DNA of 64,000 bases from Ephydatia muelleri (GCA_013339895.1 JABACO010000020.1:5240542-5304541); one strand, 5' to 3'. Shown: positions 10,335 through 23,204, counted from the stretch's first letter. The notes: generated by a model from the letters alone, not told the origin. Program-made: numbers and translations.

Positions 10335-13300
10335 CTGTGCTGGCAGCATCGGATATAATTGCAACTAGCTTCTTCCCACTCATGAAGGATGAACGCTATA
10401 TGTATAGTGGTTGGACACATACAGTAAGCACAAGCCATATACATGTACACACACAACATACACATGGAAACTGAAAGTACAAGGTGAGGCATAGAGTGAT
10501 ATAGGGGAATGTGGGGGGAGAGAAGGGAATATTGCATAACATCAATGGCAAAGGTTTAGAATTATTTCCTGTACCCGAAATGTAAAACTAAATGAAAATT
10601 GCATCTACATGTATTTTCACCACGGCAGCATCATAGTACTGCCTGTACATTGCTTTAAACCACTGCTCTTGTGCTGAATGTGCTATCCTCACTTCAGACA
10701 CTCAATCTTCAATTTTCAGTGCCTAGCAACGCATACAAACCTCTGAATTGTTAAGACTCTCCAGGGCTTCCCCCTCAGCGTCTCGAAGCTCGTATTTCAA
10801 TTTTGAGTCTTCCCCTCTCACAATTCGTCCCTTTCGACCAGTCATCTCAGCCACACTGCTCACTCCTCCTAACTGATCTATCAGGTCATCCAATGGACTG
10901 GCCAAAGAATTACAAGCACATGTACAGCTCATTGAGATACCGGCATGCAACAGACAAACCTGTTTGGCAGGTCCATCTTTGTCACAAACTCGCTCAGCAT
11001 GTCCTTGGCTGCAACACACCACAGGTCCTGAAGCTGCACAGGCTAGAACGGTGGGTCAACTCTGTGTTCGGGTGGTGTTCACATCAAAATACATGTTACA
11101 CATGTACCTCTGCCCGTGAGACTGTTGGGAAATGTTCATTGATGAATCTCAAAAGAATCTCCTTTGTAAGGGATACAAATCCATGTATGTCGCCATCTTT
11201 TTGTACCAGTTCGTTGTCCAGACTCGACTATAAAGTGAATTATTAAAACAGGTCACCCTTCAAGCCATCAAAGGTGAAACTCTACAAGAAGCTGATCTGA
11301 CCTCCCCTGTGGTCTGGAGTCCTATAACCACACACATACCACTCTCAAGAGCCTTCTTGGCCTCAGCCACTATAGCTGGCACCTTCATACTTATGCTGAG
11401 GTAGGAGATTGGAACTCAGTGGTCACCAAGCCAAAGAAGGCACAACACTGTACCCACTGCCCACCACACATGCCCACATATTCACACACCCTCGTACCAT
11501 AGCTGCTTGAAGAACCTCTGATGGGCGCCCCAGAATGTGGCCCAGGTACGTGAACTGGGGGCAGCCACCTTGGACAGAGCAACTCCAAGTGATTTCTTGA
11601 GCTCACTCCTGCCGTGCAGCACACAACAACACTTCATCTCGGGTAGAGAACCAAACCACAGACCTGCACTCACCACACGTGGGCAGCAGTGTCGTACGTC
11701 TGGATCTGTTCCTTGGAAAGCACCACTTTCAGGGAACTAAACTGAAAGGAAGATACATCTACGCATTGCACAGGTTGTTAACAAATCAGCACAACGCTAA
11801 CATTATTCAATTAGCTGATTTAAACCACACTACCTAGGCAAATCATGATGGTGTTAAAAACATATTGATAAATGGTTAACTGTAAGTAACTCAAGGCTCT
11901 CTAGAATCAGTTGAATTGTGACTAATGCGTGATGAAAGAGGACTGAGTTTACCATGAATATTGTTTCAAGTTGATTAGTCACCATTTTATTAGTATTTCT
12001 CAGCAATTCCCAAACCCTGCAACTCATCTTGACTGTAATGCTTTGCTCGTTGGGGTATCTATAATTTTAAACCCCCCAAAAATCATCTATTCCTTTAATT
12101 TCATATGGTATTAGAAGTGTTGTGCTTATTGTGACCCTTCTGTATGCAAATGTAACCACTTGCACATATCATGCACAAGCCCAGTGGGGGCATCAATGCA
12201 ACACCAGGACCCACCTCAGCCTGCCTAAAACTTAATCCCCTCGACACATAGACTCCAGCTGACTTCATCTCCATGGCGAGCATCTCTGCAGCGCCCAGAC
12301 CCCTCTGCGTGATCGTGTCCAGAAAGTTCTGGAAGGTCTTGTACGCTGTCCCTTCCCCCCACAAGCCAAGACGCTCCATGTACGCAAGATTCTTGACGTC
12401 ACTGACACCAGTCGCACTGCAGTAGACTACACGTGCCTTGGGAAGCAATCTGTATAAAGGAATAGATATGTAAGGTGTACAAGAAGTACACCTGCACATG
12501 TACATACCATGCAATGTACATAGTACACAAAACAACGTAGTAATTTAATTAAACCTGTGCATAAGAAATGTCAGGAACTTAAGATGTGGATTTAGGCAAC
12601 AAATACATACACTGTAGCTTTAACTCTTTCACGGGCAACAGAGCAATATTGCACCACAGGTGCTATACAAAAACCACTCTGTTTATCTACACAGTTAACA
12701 CTTTGCAGTCAACAACACATTAACCTGTTGCTTCCTGGTTTGTAAACTACGTTTTCCTGCAACGCAGAAATGCTAACTAGGCACTACATGTGTACCGCAA
12801 TGATTGGCTTTGCCTGCGAAAGAGTTCAATAAGAATGGACACTGTTCTTTCAACAGTAACAAAGGAATACACTCAAGTCCATAAAGAACTGGCAATACCT
12901 TTGAATAGTGATAACTGCCTGAGCTATCTTGGTGCTCCTGTTTTCATTGTCTGGAACAAAGTGCTTCGCTTTGTGGCACTCGTCGAACACAAGACAGCCA
13001 TTGAAATCTGACCCTCCACTCCAGTCAACCAGCTGCTGAAGGCGACTCTTGTTGTGTCCACCTACACATAAGTTAGTAGCACATGTACACATGCACAGAC
13101 TGCATGGAGGGATGCAACACGTTTTAATCACATGCATTCCAAATTCAAACAAAAGGTCTCACTGTCCATCATATAGTGGTATGAGATTTGATACAATAGC
13201 AAGCTAACATGTGTACCTGCGGATCAAACTAATGACAACGCTTATTATATACAGGTGAGTGTAAAGTGGCAAGTTATGGTCTGCAGTCAGAGAGCAGCAT

Positions 13301-16300
13301 AAACATACCGCGCCTCTATAACTCATCAGTTCAAACTAAACACCTCATAAGGATTTATCAACCGACTATGAGACAGTTCTGAACCACTTAATGTAACGGA
13401 TTCAACCTCCTGTGATACGTGCTATTACACTGAAAGACCAAAACAATATAGTCAACCTCCCGAGGATTTGTTGACGTGTATTTAAGTGTTTACTTGAGGT
13501 TTCATTTTACGCAGCTGATTGACAGTTAATAATTCCTTTATAACACTGATGGGGTCCTACTATTAGTACCTGCATGGTCTAGCAATGTACAGATACACCT
13601 AACAACAACTGAATACATCCTAAACCACAGCCATCATGGAAGTATACCTTCAGCAGCCTAAACCCCTCCCTCCTCTTCCATTTTCTCACCTCTTTGAACA
13701 GAGCTGACCAGTGTGGCATATGTCGAGAAGACAATGCCCTCCTTAAACTCAGACGACAATCCAAATACCCTGTACAAACGACAGAAATAGGACTATTGTG
13801 CCTTATGTAGACGTAGACATTGACTGCACAGATAATTGTTCACATGAAGACTTTTAAAGGAACACTAGATAGCAAACATTCATGCACAGTTACCAAAATG
13901 TGCAACTTGTCATTATCAAACAATACCGAGATTAGCGAAGGCTTTGTACACTGACAGCAGGGGTGGATATAACGGTCGGACAACGGACCATATCTGTCCA
14001 GTGGTAGTTCATTCAAAATCACCTAAGTGATTGTTTGTGCAAGCATAACCAACCCCATGTTCTCAGCTCATATCTACATGTGCTTACAAAGCCAACACTC
14101 TTTTAGGTCAATTGAATGGACGGGGATGTTCGTTATTTGCACTATGTGTACAATGTCTCAAACTGATCAATGTCTCAAACTGATCAATGCGTGCAAATGT
14201 TACGATTTGTTATAAAAGGTCATTATGGCAAAGGTAGGCATCATTCACGTGCTAAAAGTGGCAATGTGCGTATGAAAAGGAACACCTACAGTCACTGCCT
14301 TGGGGTTTCGTTGTAATGTAGACAGCAAAAACAAGTCTATGGTGGATATGCTTTGGTGTGAAGTGTGTAGGCACATGATGATAGCGTTTGAGGCATAAAG
14401 AATTACTCTGCTGCATGGATCAATGGTGCTGACAACAATAAAACTAGCCTGTATCGTGGATCATGCAAACCGTGAGATGCAGGTGACATACACCATACAC
14501 TTAAGGGCACATAGCAATGTCAGATCATGTCTGACCAACTCCTAATCTGGTCTGACATTGTGTCATAGCCCATTCCTAAACTGTTATATCCACTCCTGCT
14601 GATTGTACATGTACATGCGACTCACAACTTTTATACAGCAAGATAAAATACCACAGTCAAATTATAAAGACAGATCCACGCATGGAAATAAGTATGTAAT
14701 TAATAATTAACTCACTTTGTCTCCTTATCAAGCTGTTGGCAGCCATCTATCACCTTGATGTAGCAACCAAGGTCCCCAAGGTCCCTGTCAGTGCAAAGTA
14801 ACATACACATCACTAATAGAAGGTCAGTACCACGACCGCACCTCTCGGCATCCATCTTTAGGTCATGTGACACGCTGAACCAGATGTGCTTGCACCTACC
14901 TCGTGCATAGTTATCCAAAATTATTCCAGAAATCTGCATGTAGTGCACAGATTGATTATTGTAGTCCAAATACAGTATCACGTGCACATGCTGGCTACTG
15001 ACGATAGAGGGCAACAATGCATTGTTAAATTGGTGTCCATGGAAATGTGTCTCTACACGTATAAATACACACAAATGTTTGCCTAGTTTAGATGTGTGGA
15101 ATTATCCCCGCCGCTAAAATAAAAAAATTGGAAGCCAGGCACGTAAATGTACCTCTCTCTATACCTAAATGATATGTCCACATACGATCACATGTGCATG
15201 TACACACACATACACACACTCTCAAATGTGCACATACACTCATACACACTATCACATGTGCACACACACATTGTACCTGCCGTCCCTTTCCAACCCCAGC
15301 ACCATCTCCAATGAAGAAGCCTCCTCTGCTGCCATCTGGCAAGATGGTTAAATGGCGTTGGCACTAGAAGAATCATTGGGGACACATTGTTTGGCAGACG
15401 CAAATCTTTAACACATTTTACCGCATAAAGGATGCCTTCCAATTGGAGACTGCTTAATTTCCCTGCAGCAGAAATGATACATCATCATTCTCATTGACAC
15501 TTCTACACATGCTTAAATGATACATACACTGTAAACACAATAAATCCATAACAACAAAACTGCACAAATGGATGAACCAACAAACAAACCCACCTATGTA
15601 TGCCAGGTGTTCACAAATGAAGACAAAGCTTAACAAACATTACTCCCTATTAAAATTGGGACAGTTTCCGAGAAAACTTCCTATGTTTTATAGCAATATA
15701 AAATAATTGTGTTATAACGTTTGAATCGCTATATAGTCCGAACGGTAAAGGTTATAGGCTTCCTATTTTCAACACTTCATACTACACCATTGCTCTATGG
15801 TGAAGTACATTTTGGTGTCTTGCACTTGCTCCATACCAGCATTGCAACGTTTGATACCCCACCTGGTTCAAACCCAACATAACTTTCTGTAGGAGTAATC
15901 AAATTGCTTCAAATTCGGTTTGTAGATAGTGAGGTCCTATACCTATCTATTTGTTCTGTTCGTTAATTTTTATACTATCCGTTACGGAGATACAGTTGAT
16001 CAAACTATGTGCACTTTTTCCCGCTCGATACGCGCCAGTGATATAATCACCGCCTCCCATACATTGAGCGGGACGCGATTTGCCCAAATCATTGGCGCGA
16101 ATCGAGCGGGAAAAAGTGCACGTAGTTTGTTCAACTGTATCTCCGTAACGGATGGCATAAAAATTAACGAACAGAATAGGTAGATAGGTATAGGACCTCT
16201 CTATCTACAAACCGAATTTGAAGCGATTTGATTACTCCTACAGAAAGTTATGTTGGGTTTGAACCAGGTGGGGTATAGAACGTTGCAATGCTGGCACGGA

Positions 16301-17698
16301 GCAAGTGCAAGATACCAAAATGTATTTCACCATAGAGAAATGGTGTAGTATGAAGTCATGAAAATAGGAAGTCGATAGCCTTTACCGTTCGGACTTTATA
16401 GCGATTCAAACGTTATAACTCGATTATTTTATAATGTTATAAAACATAGGAAGTTTTCTCGGAAACTGTCCCAATTATTTCTTTTTACCATATAAATGTA
16501 CTTGTTAGGAGCAAAAGCAAATTTAAAGTTGTGTAATGACAGCCTCACTGGCAGCAAAAAGGGTGATTCACATCAGCATACACGCATATTTATATCTCAT
16601 TAATTTTAGCGCATGCGTATAAGTATACACAATTAATAGTCTGTCAGCGTCTCATTACAGTTGCAATAAAAATTAGGCAATTACAATCAAGAATATAACG
16701 ATCAAATTAAACAATAAATTCCACTAAATATTTATTTCAGTATGCCAATCACATTGAAACAATTGTAGTTATTAATAGTTTAGTTAATTATACTCAAAGA
16801 ACTAATTAGTTATGGCTAACTAATGTTTATAATAATAATTCATCTTGAATATTTAGTCACAATTTCAATTGAATTAAGAAGCCTTCAATTTTGTTACTTG
16901 ATCATTAGAGCACTTTGATTTAACTACTTGACCATTCAACATTATCTACAGTTCTTTACATTATTATTAAATCTGATATTAATAGCATGCACACATACAC
17001 AACTATAAACACACCACACACACAGGCATAGACACAAACAGACACACAGACACTGATGCACTAACACACACATAGACACAGACACAGACATATATTACCA
17101 GACAGCAGCAGTTCTTCTGGAAGAGACTGCCAAAGGTTGTAGTGCGCAGGTGGGAGGGGCACATCCTGCAGCGTGCGAATGCAATAAATTTGAGACCGAA
17201 AGGGCACACGCAAGGCACAAGGTGACTCACAGCCAGGGAGGCCGCTTCGACAACATCTGCCGGATGGGGAAGGCCTTTTGAGAACACCGGGTTTATGTTG
17301 GAGTACTGCATGAACACCTGCTTGCTATTTCAAAAATACAAAGGCGTTCGCACATAACGGCGACCATATTTGCATGCGTACACGTGTAACGCTACACTAA
17401 TAAAAACGTCCAACACATACTGCACCTTGTGGCTTGATGCACTTCCTCCTTCGCCATCTTGCTTATCTCGTCCTGCTCAGGTGTGGGCAGAGGGGCCCCG
17501 TGGACACGTTGAAGGACAACCTTCCCCGATGATGCGCCCGCCAAATCGGAGCGTGAATGAGAAGCGCCACCCACGGCCCTGGCCAGCTGCTGCGCCCGGT
17601 GATTGAGAGCCCTTTCTGGTGAAGGTGGAATTTGCTCCACCGGGTAATGCTAGGCTCTGTGCGTGTGCAGGCCAACTTACCGTTAATGGAGGGAACAT
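10335..17698 (-). CDS. SBNO: Strawberry notch homologue (SBNO), 3' half missing
   Basis: Strawberry notch proteins are nuclear DExD/H-type helicase-like regulators. Exons, 5' to 3': 17698-17681, 17649-17426, 17324-17231, 17165-17099, 15462-15422, 15363-15277, 14933-14842, 14784-14716, 13769-13690, 13061-12899, 12449-12215, 11741-11674, 11608-11498, 11395-11302, 11227-11108, 11027-10960, 10897-10741, 10395-10335. All have AG/GT borders and keep phase. Motifs: Walker [11 protein letters not shown] (exon 6), [16 protein letters not shown] (exon 7), [14 protein letters not shown] (exon 9), DECH box [11 protein letters not shown] (exon 10), [17 protein letters not shown] (exon 11), [11 protein letters not shown] (exon 13), [11 protein letters not shown] and [11 protein letters not shown] (exon 17), [11 protein letters not shown] (exon 18). 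About 616 codons are present; SBNO proteins exceed 1000 residues. The C-terminal helicase half is not seen down to base 1. ATG 17698 fits the phase of exon 2; an upstream ATG at 17759 does not. Confidence 0.9.
15654..16476. mobile_element. 815-bp foldback (long inverted repeat) element with AATT target duplication
   Basis: The element spans 15658-16472 inside SBNO intron 4. It starts GGGACAGTTTCCGAG and ends with the inverse, CTCGGAAACTGTCCC. Its two halves are near-perfect reverse complements for about 385 bp each, around a centre of about 45-50 bp near 16045-16090. AATT flanks both sides (15654-15657, 16473-16476). The second copy of this locus has the sequence with a single AATT and no element (43641-43655), so the insertion boundaries are directly visible. 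It carries no transposase, so it is a non-autonomous element. I cannot assign its superfamily; a 4-bp duplication is the only clue. Confidence 0.93.
16984..17098. repeat. CA-rich simple repeat in SBNO intron 4
   Basis: An imperfect (CA)n / (ACACAG)n tract directly downstream (minus strand) of SBNO exon 4. It is repeated at 44760-44895 in the duplicated copy. Confidence 0.8.
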
Positions 17699-17759
17699 CT
17701 TGACTCAATTTCGGTTCCTGACTTGAGGGCAGGTCCGACCGCAACGCACGACTTTCCAT

Positions 17760-19596
17760 GTTTATTCGCCCCACGTGGTCCTTGATCCTGTATTTAAAAT
17801 TTCTATTTTGAATTAAACGGTGTTGAATTCCATGGACATAATTCTCGTCCCCACCCTATCATTTTGTTCACAATCGGTTAAGCGTAAGGTCACGGTTTCG
17901 TTTAGGCGTAAATAAATACGTACGCGAAAGATCTTTCCCTTGCATTATCAGCAATTCTCTAAGAAAACGTTAAAAACATGTATTCAAGCAATGGCGGTAT
18001 TTGTTTCCTCTTTGGGTGTTACGAGACATATTTTCTGCTCGTCGTACTGATTAACGCTTTGAATACCATTATTTTTATTTATTTTTTCTGAGGCAGCATC
18101 ATAGATATTATAGTATCTATCAGTAACACACTGTACAGCCGTTGTTGCAAATATGCAAACATACATTTCATGTATCCAGATGGCTGTTAAATAACTCGTA
18201 TTGAGCTATAATCCAATGCAGGCTAGGGTGGCTCTTGTGCTGGCATTGTGTGAGGGTAGAAGATGTATGTCACGTGCGTGCAGAATTTATATTTAACTGA
18301 AGCCAGGAGTTCTGTTCTCATCCTCAGGTCCACATCAATGACTGTGCAGACAGGCTCTAGATGTCAAGCTAAATTGACTTCACTCAGAGCATACAGACCC
18401 GTGCAATGACTCGTTTTCTACGAAACAGCCTGTGCAAACAAATCCTATATTAATACATGTTGTATAATTATGCATCAATTCAAAATAATACTTATAATTA
18501 TATTTAAACGTAGGTCACTTTGTAACAGGACCACTCTGCTATGATTTAGAATATCAGAAATTCTGAAATCTTGAAAAAACATGAAATCATAGTGACCAAG
18601 GGTTCCCTAGGTTCCTTTGTGGTCATTGTGTGGGGATTTGATTGTACGTGTATTTGGAGAATAGAAGCTCACGTGATACTGATCCGAATATCGATGCTAG
18701 CAACCAGGGACTGGTAAGCGCATTGATGCATTAAGATACATTTGAAACTACACATTCTTTTAGTTAGCTTAGCAATGCAAGAGAAAAGTGCCTTTAACCA
18801 TGTCATGATATAATATGGATGGCAGTACGTAGAACAACATACAATTATATCTCGTATACACAAACGCTATTTTTCTTATAGTGAAAGAAGATTTCTTATC
18901 CAATAATAATAAAGCAGTATATGAAGGTATACTGTATATATCAGCACTTGAAATTGTTGAGGTCTCGATCGAATCGCATGCATGCATCGCTATTAGATTG
19001 TTCAGCCGCAGGACAAACTTTTATAGTTTAAAGTATACAGACACGTAAACTAAAGAAGAGCTACTCAACACATTTCTACGCGTGCTAACATAAGCCTGGA
19101 CAATCTGCGGCGAGCAACTCGGTCGCTTTAGGAATCGACTTTGTTGTGCACTGGCGAGAAGGACGTCGTGGGCGGGGATCGGAGGTAAGGGTCCTACATG
19201 TATCAATGAATGTGGTACCGGAAGAATTTTTGTAATGAAAATCATCGCATGTACTGCTCGCAGCAGCACTACATAACCCTAGCTAATGAATGACTGCATA
19301 CGACTTCTCCGGCCAATCAATCACCCTAAATCTATAAGAATAATAACAGAGGGTTTAGCAGCATTAATCTTTTGGTATAAATCTTTGCTGACCACTGAAC
19401 GTGCTACTTCAGAGTGAATAAAAGTTTTCATACGAAACACGTGCAGCTATAAATTATTCGATCTGGTTGGTCACATGTGTGTCGATAATATTCCAGAAAG
19501 AAAAAACACTGGTTGCAATGAAAACGTAACATTTATAACAGACATGGAAATATATAATGACACAAAATTGCCACCCAAACTATACAATACTATTGG
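17760..19596. other. Intergenic region between SBNO and the membrane-protein gene
   Basis: These divergently transcribed genes share about 1.8 kb. No exon was recognised. Segments from about 18200 onward recur at 45338-46230 in the second copy, while about 17480-18205 (SBNO first exons and promoter side) does not. Both promoters are likely here, but no core promoter element is convincing. Confidence 0.5.
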
Positions 19597-19683
19597 ATGG
19601 TGCAACCAAGTAATCAATTATGTCTTACATTAAAAACAAACAATATAGCAATCAAAGGCCAATTTGATACTTTGCTGCAGGTG

Positions 19684-21447
19684 ATGAAGCAGAACTTTGC
19701 AGTGTCATTGCTGATGCTTCTTATTCTTCAACAAGGATTGACTTTGGCTGGAACACAAAAGCAAAACTGTTTTAACTGCCCAAAATTCAAGTCATTCCTG
19801 ACATGTGACACAAATTCATGTGACTGGCTCCTCTTAAATGGATATTGGGCTGGAAACACCAGCTCAAACACCTCCCTGTTGGTTGGAGGGTGTCCACTTG
19901 GTTACTGCAACTCCAATGAGAGTAGTAAATATCTTTGGATACCTGCTGACATGATTGACAGGATTAGTGACTTTGTGTGCAACAAAACAAACCGGATGGG
20001 AGTATTGTGTGGAGAATGCCTCCCTGGATATGCAACAGCAATAAATTCTGACTTGCTTGATTGTGTTCCATGTAATGGCCAAAGTGTGAAGAGAAACTGG
20101 ATCTTTTACATTTTGTCCTTTTATGTGCCTCACTTCATTGTCTTCCTTGTCATCATTCTATTCAACATTCGGCTGACTACCGGACCGGTCAATGCATTCA
20201 TCTTGTACGCCCAGGTTATCTCAACAACCCTCAACCTCAATGCACAAGGAGGAAGCCCCATCAGTGTAGCCTATGGTACCCATGCCAATGCCTTCCAGAG
20301 ATCATATGAGGTGCCATATGATCTATTTAATCTCAACCTACTATCACATCTCCTGCCGCCATTTTGTTTGTCTGAGAGTTTAAATACCCTCGATGTAATT
20401 GCACTGAAGTACTTGGAAGCCTTGTTTCCAGTACTGATGATAGTTTTAACAACTCTTCTCCTCAGATGTGAAACACTATCAAAAATTAGACTGAGCTGCT
20501 GTAGCTGCCAGAAAAAGTGCCGTATTGGCACATCTCTTGAGCAAGCATTTGCTGCTTTCATTCTACTAGCATATAACAGATTGTGTGAGATTACTGTATA
20601 CCTAGTCACCCCTGTACGAGTAGTAGATGCTGCTATCCAAACAGTGGAGAGGAGAGTTTACTACAAGGGTGACTTTCTTTACAATAATGAAAACTATGCT
20701 GTACGTTACAAACTACCAGCGTACATATTTCTGGTCATTTTGATCCTCCTGCCAATTACGCTTCTTCATTATCCTCTGAAGTGGATTGAGAAATATATAC
20801 TGTTCAAGTTTAGATGCTTAAGGAATGTATATCCAGCTGCAAAAATTGCAATCTTGCTTGACACATTTCAAGGATGCTTCAAAAACAACAGACGATATTT
20901 TGCTGGACTCTACTTTGCTCTCCGTCTTTTGCTCTTTGTTGCCTACTATTTACCTGTGTTGCAAGAGTTGCTGCTGCAGCAGGTGCTGATTACTTTTTAC
21001 ATCTTTCTGATTGGCTTCCTACAACCATATAAAAATAAACTTCTGAACTATCTTGATATCTCCATATTTGCAAATATGGCAATGATTAATGTCCTAGAGT
21101 TCTACCTAACAGCAACAAATCAGAGAGAAACTGATACCACACCTCTAAGAGCCTGTGTGATTGTTGAGTCAGTGTTAGTTTTTGTTCCCCTGATCTACTT
21201 AGTAGTCTATCTGGTGTGGAAAATTACAAGATGCTACCATGAAGACATCAGAAGAAAGTGTTCTAATTGTTATCAGAGAATTCCAGGAAAATCACGCTCA
21301 TCCCAGGCAAAAAGCAGACTCAATAATGAAAAGGCATTGTTTGATGAAATATGCTACAATACCATCATTGAACGTGCCGCTGAGCAAGAAAATGATCGCA
21401 ATGATTTAACATCCACAGGTAATACAGCAGACACCTTGACACATTGA
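19684..21447 (+). CDS. Multipass membrane protein with GVLCGxC cysteine motif, intact
   Basis: A 587-residue single-exon frame. I chose the ATG at 19684 because it starts a clear signal peptide (MKQNFAVSLLMLLILQQGLT). The frame is also open from an ATG at 19597, 29 codons upstream. After the signal come about 110 extracellular residues rich in cysteine and N-glycosylation sites (CPKFKSFLTCDTNSCDW, GGCPLGYC, RMGVLCGECLPGYATA, CVPC). Then about eight or nine hydrophobic segments follow (roughly residues 139-163, 168-182, 242-262, 288-310, 344-366, 405-427, 433-450, 456-476, 489-512) and a charged cytoplasmic tail of about 75 residues. The same module forms the C-terminus of large beta-helix surface proteins in sponges; here it stands alone. 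A beta-helix relic lies 3.4 kb downstream. Ligand and function are unknown; receptor or adhesion roles are speculative. Confidence 0.8.
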   Translation: MKQNFAVSLLMLLILQQGLTLAGTQKQNCFNCPKFKSFLTCDTNSCDWLLLNGYWAGNTSSNTSLLVGGCPLGYCNSNESSKYLWIPADMIDRISDFVCNKTNRMGVLCGECLPGYATAINSDLLDCVPCNGQSVKRNWIFYILSFYVPHFIVFLVIILFNIRLTTGPVNAFILYAQVISTTLNLNAQGGSPISVAYGTHANAFQRSYEVPYDLFNLNLLSHLLPPFCLSESLNTLDVIALKYLEALFPVLMIVLTTLLLRCETLSKIRLSCCSCQKKCRIGTSLEQAFAAFILLAYNRLCEITVYLVTPVRVVDAAIQTVERRVYYKGDFLYNNENYAVRYKLPAYIFLVILILLPITLLHYPLKWIEKYILFKFRCLRNVYPAAKIAILLDTFQGCFKNNRRYFAGLYFALRLLLFVAYYLPVLQELLLQQVLITFYIFLIGFLQPYKNKLLNYLDISIFANMAMINVLEFYLTATNQRETDTTPLRACVIVESVLVFVPLIYLVVYLVWKITRCYHEDIRRKCSNCYQRIPGKSRSSQAKSRLNNEKALFDEICYNTIIERAAEQENDRNDLTSTGNTADTLTH

Positions 21448-21795
21448 AAATAACAAATGGTCATCAAACATTTATGCATGGCATGTACTATTATCTACGT
21501 GTAATAACTTTGTCTTTAGCACCAAAATACAATCAGTCTATGCATGCAAAATTGTTGGTTCCAATCAATGCCCCCCCTCCTCACCTTGTGTTGACACCCA
21601 AAATGTTTTAGGGCATGTGTCGTAGACATTACATTCGTTCATTTCACTGGAAGCTAAGCTAATATATTTGAGGTGGATGCCTGAGAATATCTTCCTTGTA
21701 CCATTGTCCCAGGCTGGTCACCTAAAGTGGTTTCTTGACGATCTTTGACTAATTCCTGATGCTCAGGCTAACCTAAGAATGATTCTATGTCTTAT
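21448..21795. other. 3' flank of the membrane-protein gene
   Basis: Non-coding. It is closely repeated after the pseudogene copy at 47991-48330. No clear polyadenylation signal next to the stop codon. Confidence 0.5.
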
Positions 21796-21796
21796 T

Positions 21797-22235
21797 GGGA
21801 GTCTTCCCATCACATCCTGATGCTCATCCTGTACTGGATGTCAAACTGTGTTGGGTGGTATTCCCACATGGCCGATTTGAGGTGCTTCCCAGTGGTGATG
21901 TGATTACTGTGACACATGACCACTGGGTTCCTCCATATTTGTGTGCTATAACGCACAATTCGTTCACGTAGATAGTTGATATGAACAACCTTGGTTTTAA
22001 CTCCATTTGCGATTTCCATTGTAAATAGCATCTTCACTGATTTAACACTCCACCTCCCATTCCAATGAGGGTCTAGTTTCCGGCTGTTGGGATCAACAAC
22101 CTTATCCATATCACCTAGTTTGAAGCAATGCTCACAGGATCTTCTATTGTAATACAACTTCTACCTGTGAGCTGCTTCAGTATTGTGTGATTCAACCAGA
22201 TCCTGTAGCCTGGTTAGTCTGGACGGCTAAATAGT
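21797..22235 (-). mobile_element. Gypsy integrase C-terminus fragment inserted in copy A only
   Basis: The minus-strand frame 22157-21810 reads YYNRRSCEHCFKLGDMDKVV, then KLDPHWNGRWSVK and VKTKVVHINYLRERIVRY. This is the end of a retrotransposon integrase with its chromodomain-like fold. The corresponding place in the second copy (about 48305-48345) lacks it, so it was inserted in this copy, or lost from the other, after duplication. No LTR was recognised. Confidence 0.75.
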
Positions 22236-22306
22236 TGAAAAATCACTAGCACTATATCCCAATGGCTGAATGAGAATTCCACTGTAGTATTGAGCTAATG
22301 AAAATC

Positions 22307-22548
22307 TATGGGATCGAAAAGGGACCTAACGCATGTTTTTTCAAGATTACAAATACATTGATATTCTAGAAGCGTGAAATGTCCTCTACACATTGCGTCT
22401 TATGCACTGAGAATCAGAGTATCCGTCATGGGCTCTGAATTTTTTTAATTAGCCGTACATTTCAACGCAAGAGATACATTTGAACTGAGCGTACGGGAAA
22501 TTTTATAATGTATGCGTTAGGTCCCTTTTCGCAGAAACAATCCCATAT
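22307..22548. mobile_element. MITE with AGGTCCCTTTTCG-type terminal inverted repeats
   Basis: The left end (22307-22334) contains cgaaaagggacctaacgcat and the right end (22512-22548) its inverse, atgcgttaggtcccttttcg, extended by cagaaacaatccca. About 240 bp, no coding capacity. A diverged copy sits at 48397-48621, and isolated ends occur at 45826-45852 and 36985-37015. Confidence 0.75.
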
Positions 22549-23195
22549 GATGAAATGAAATCACCCATGATGTGTTCTGCCAATCAATTCCCCCCGCAAA
22601 CTGCATCATTCTGCCCAACGTTAGTAGATTTATAAATAAAATTGCAGAAGTTGTACTCAGGACACACAATATGGCATACGTTTGAAACAATTAAGTTGTT
22701 AAATCCAATGCACATCTAGTCCTATAAATGGGCACAGTTACAAACCATTACATCTGTGTGAAGACTCCACGCATGACCACATGACTAATTCACTTGGTGT
22801 TCAACGTGTTAAATTTTTGAACACCAGTTAATGTATACATTCATTCTCATGCCATCACCCTTGTTGCAGTGCTGTGTGTCGTGTGTGGTTATAAAAATCA
22901 ACTTTGAATACCATTGTACTTACTGCAATTACGATATATGACATGCATGCAGGGAACCCATGTAGATGATACAGCCATTGAATGCTTGAACACATGTGGA
23001 TCTTGGTATGTCCATAATCATTTAGTACTGTTCCAACAACCCATGCTTTGTATGAACTCAGTTGCAAAAGGGGCGACATTTTTTAAACTGTACCACAATG
23101 TATGGGTTACACATATTTCTCCTCATGCCTTAGTAAAGCCATCTGAATAATGAAGTTTGTCTTGAGAAAGAAACATAGTTATTTTCATTTGCAGA
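22549..23195. other. Non-coding flank of the polypyrimidine satellite
   Basis: No coding exon. Bases 22840-23150 recur, diverged, at 48700-49510 in the second copy, including the block around ccaacaacccatgctttg. Confidence 0.5.
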
Positions 23196-23204
23196 ATCAA
23201 TGCT

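Noticed and set aside
16018..16183. Open frame 15929-16183 in the middle of the foldback element
   Set aside because: It crosses the symmetry centre of an inverted repeat and has no protein resemblance.
17681..17759. Start of SBNO at the ATG at 17759
   Set aside because: Its frame reaches the GTAAGT donor in phase 1, which does not match exon 2 starting at 17649. The ATG at 17698 fits.
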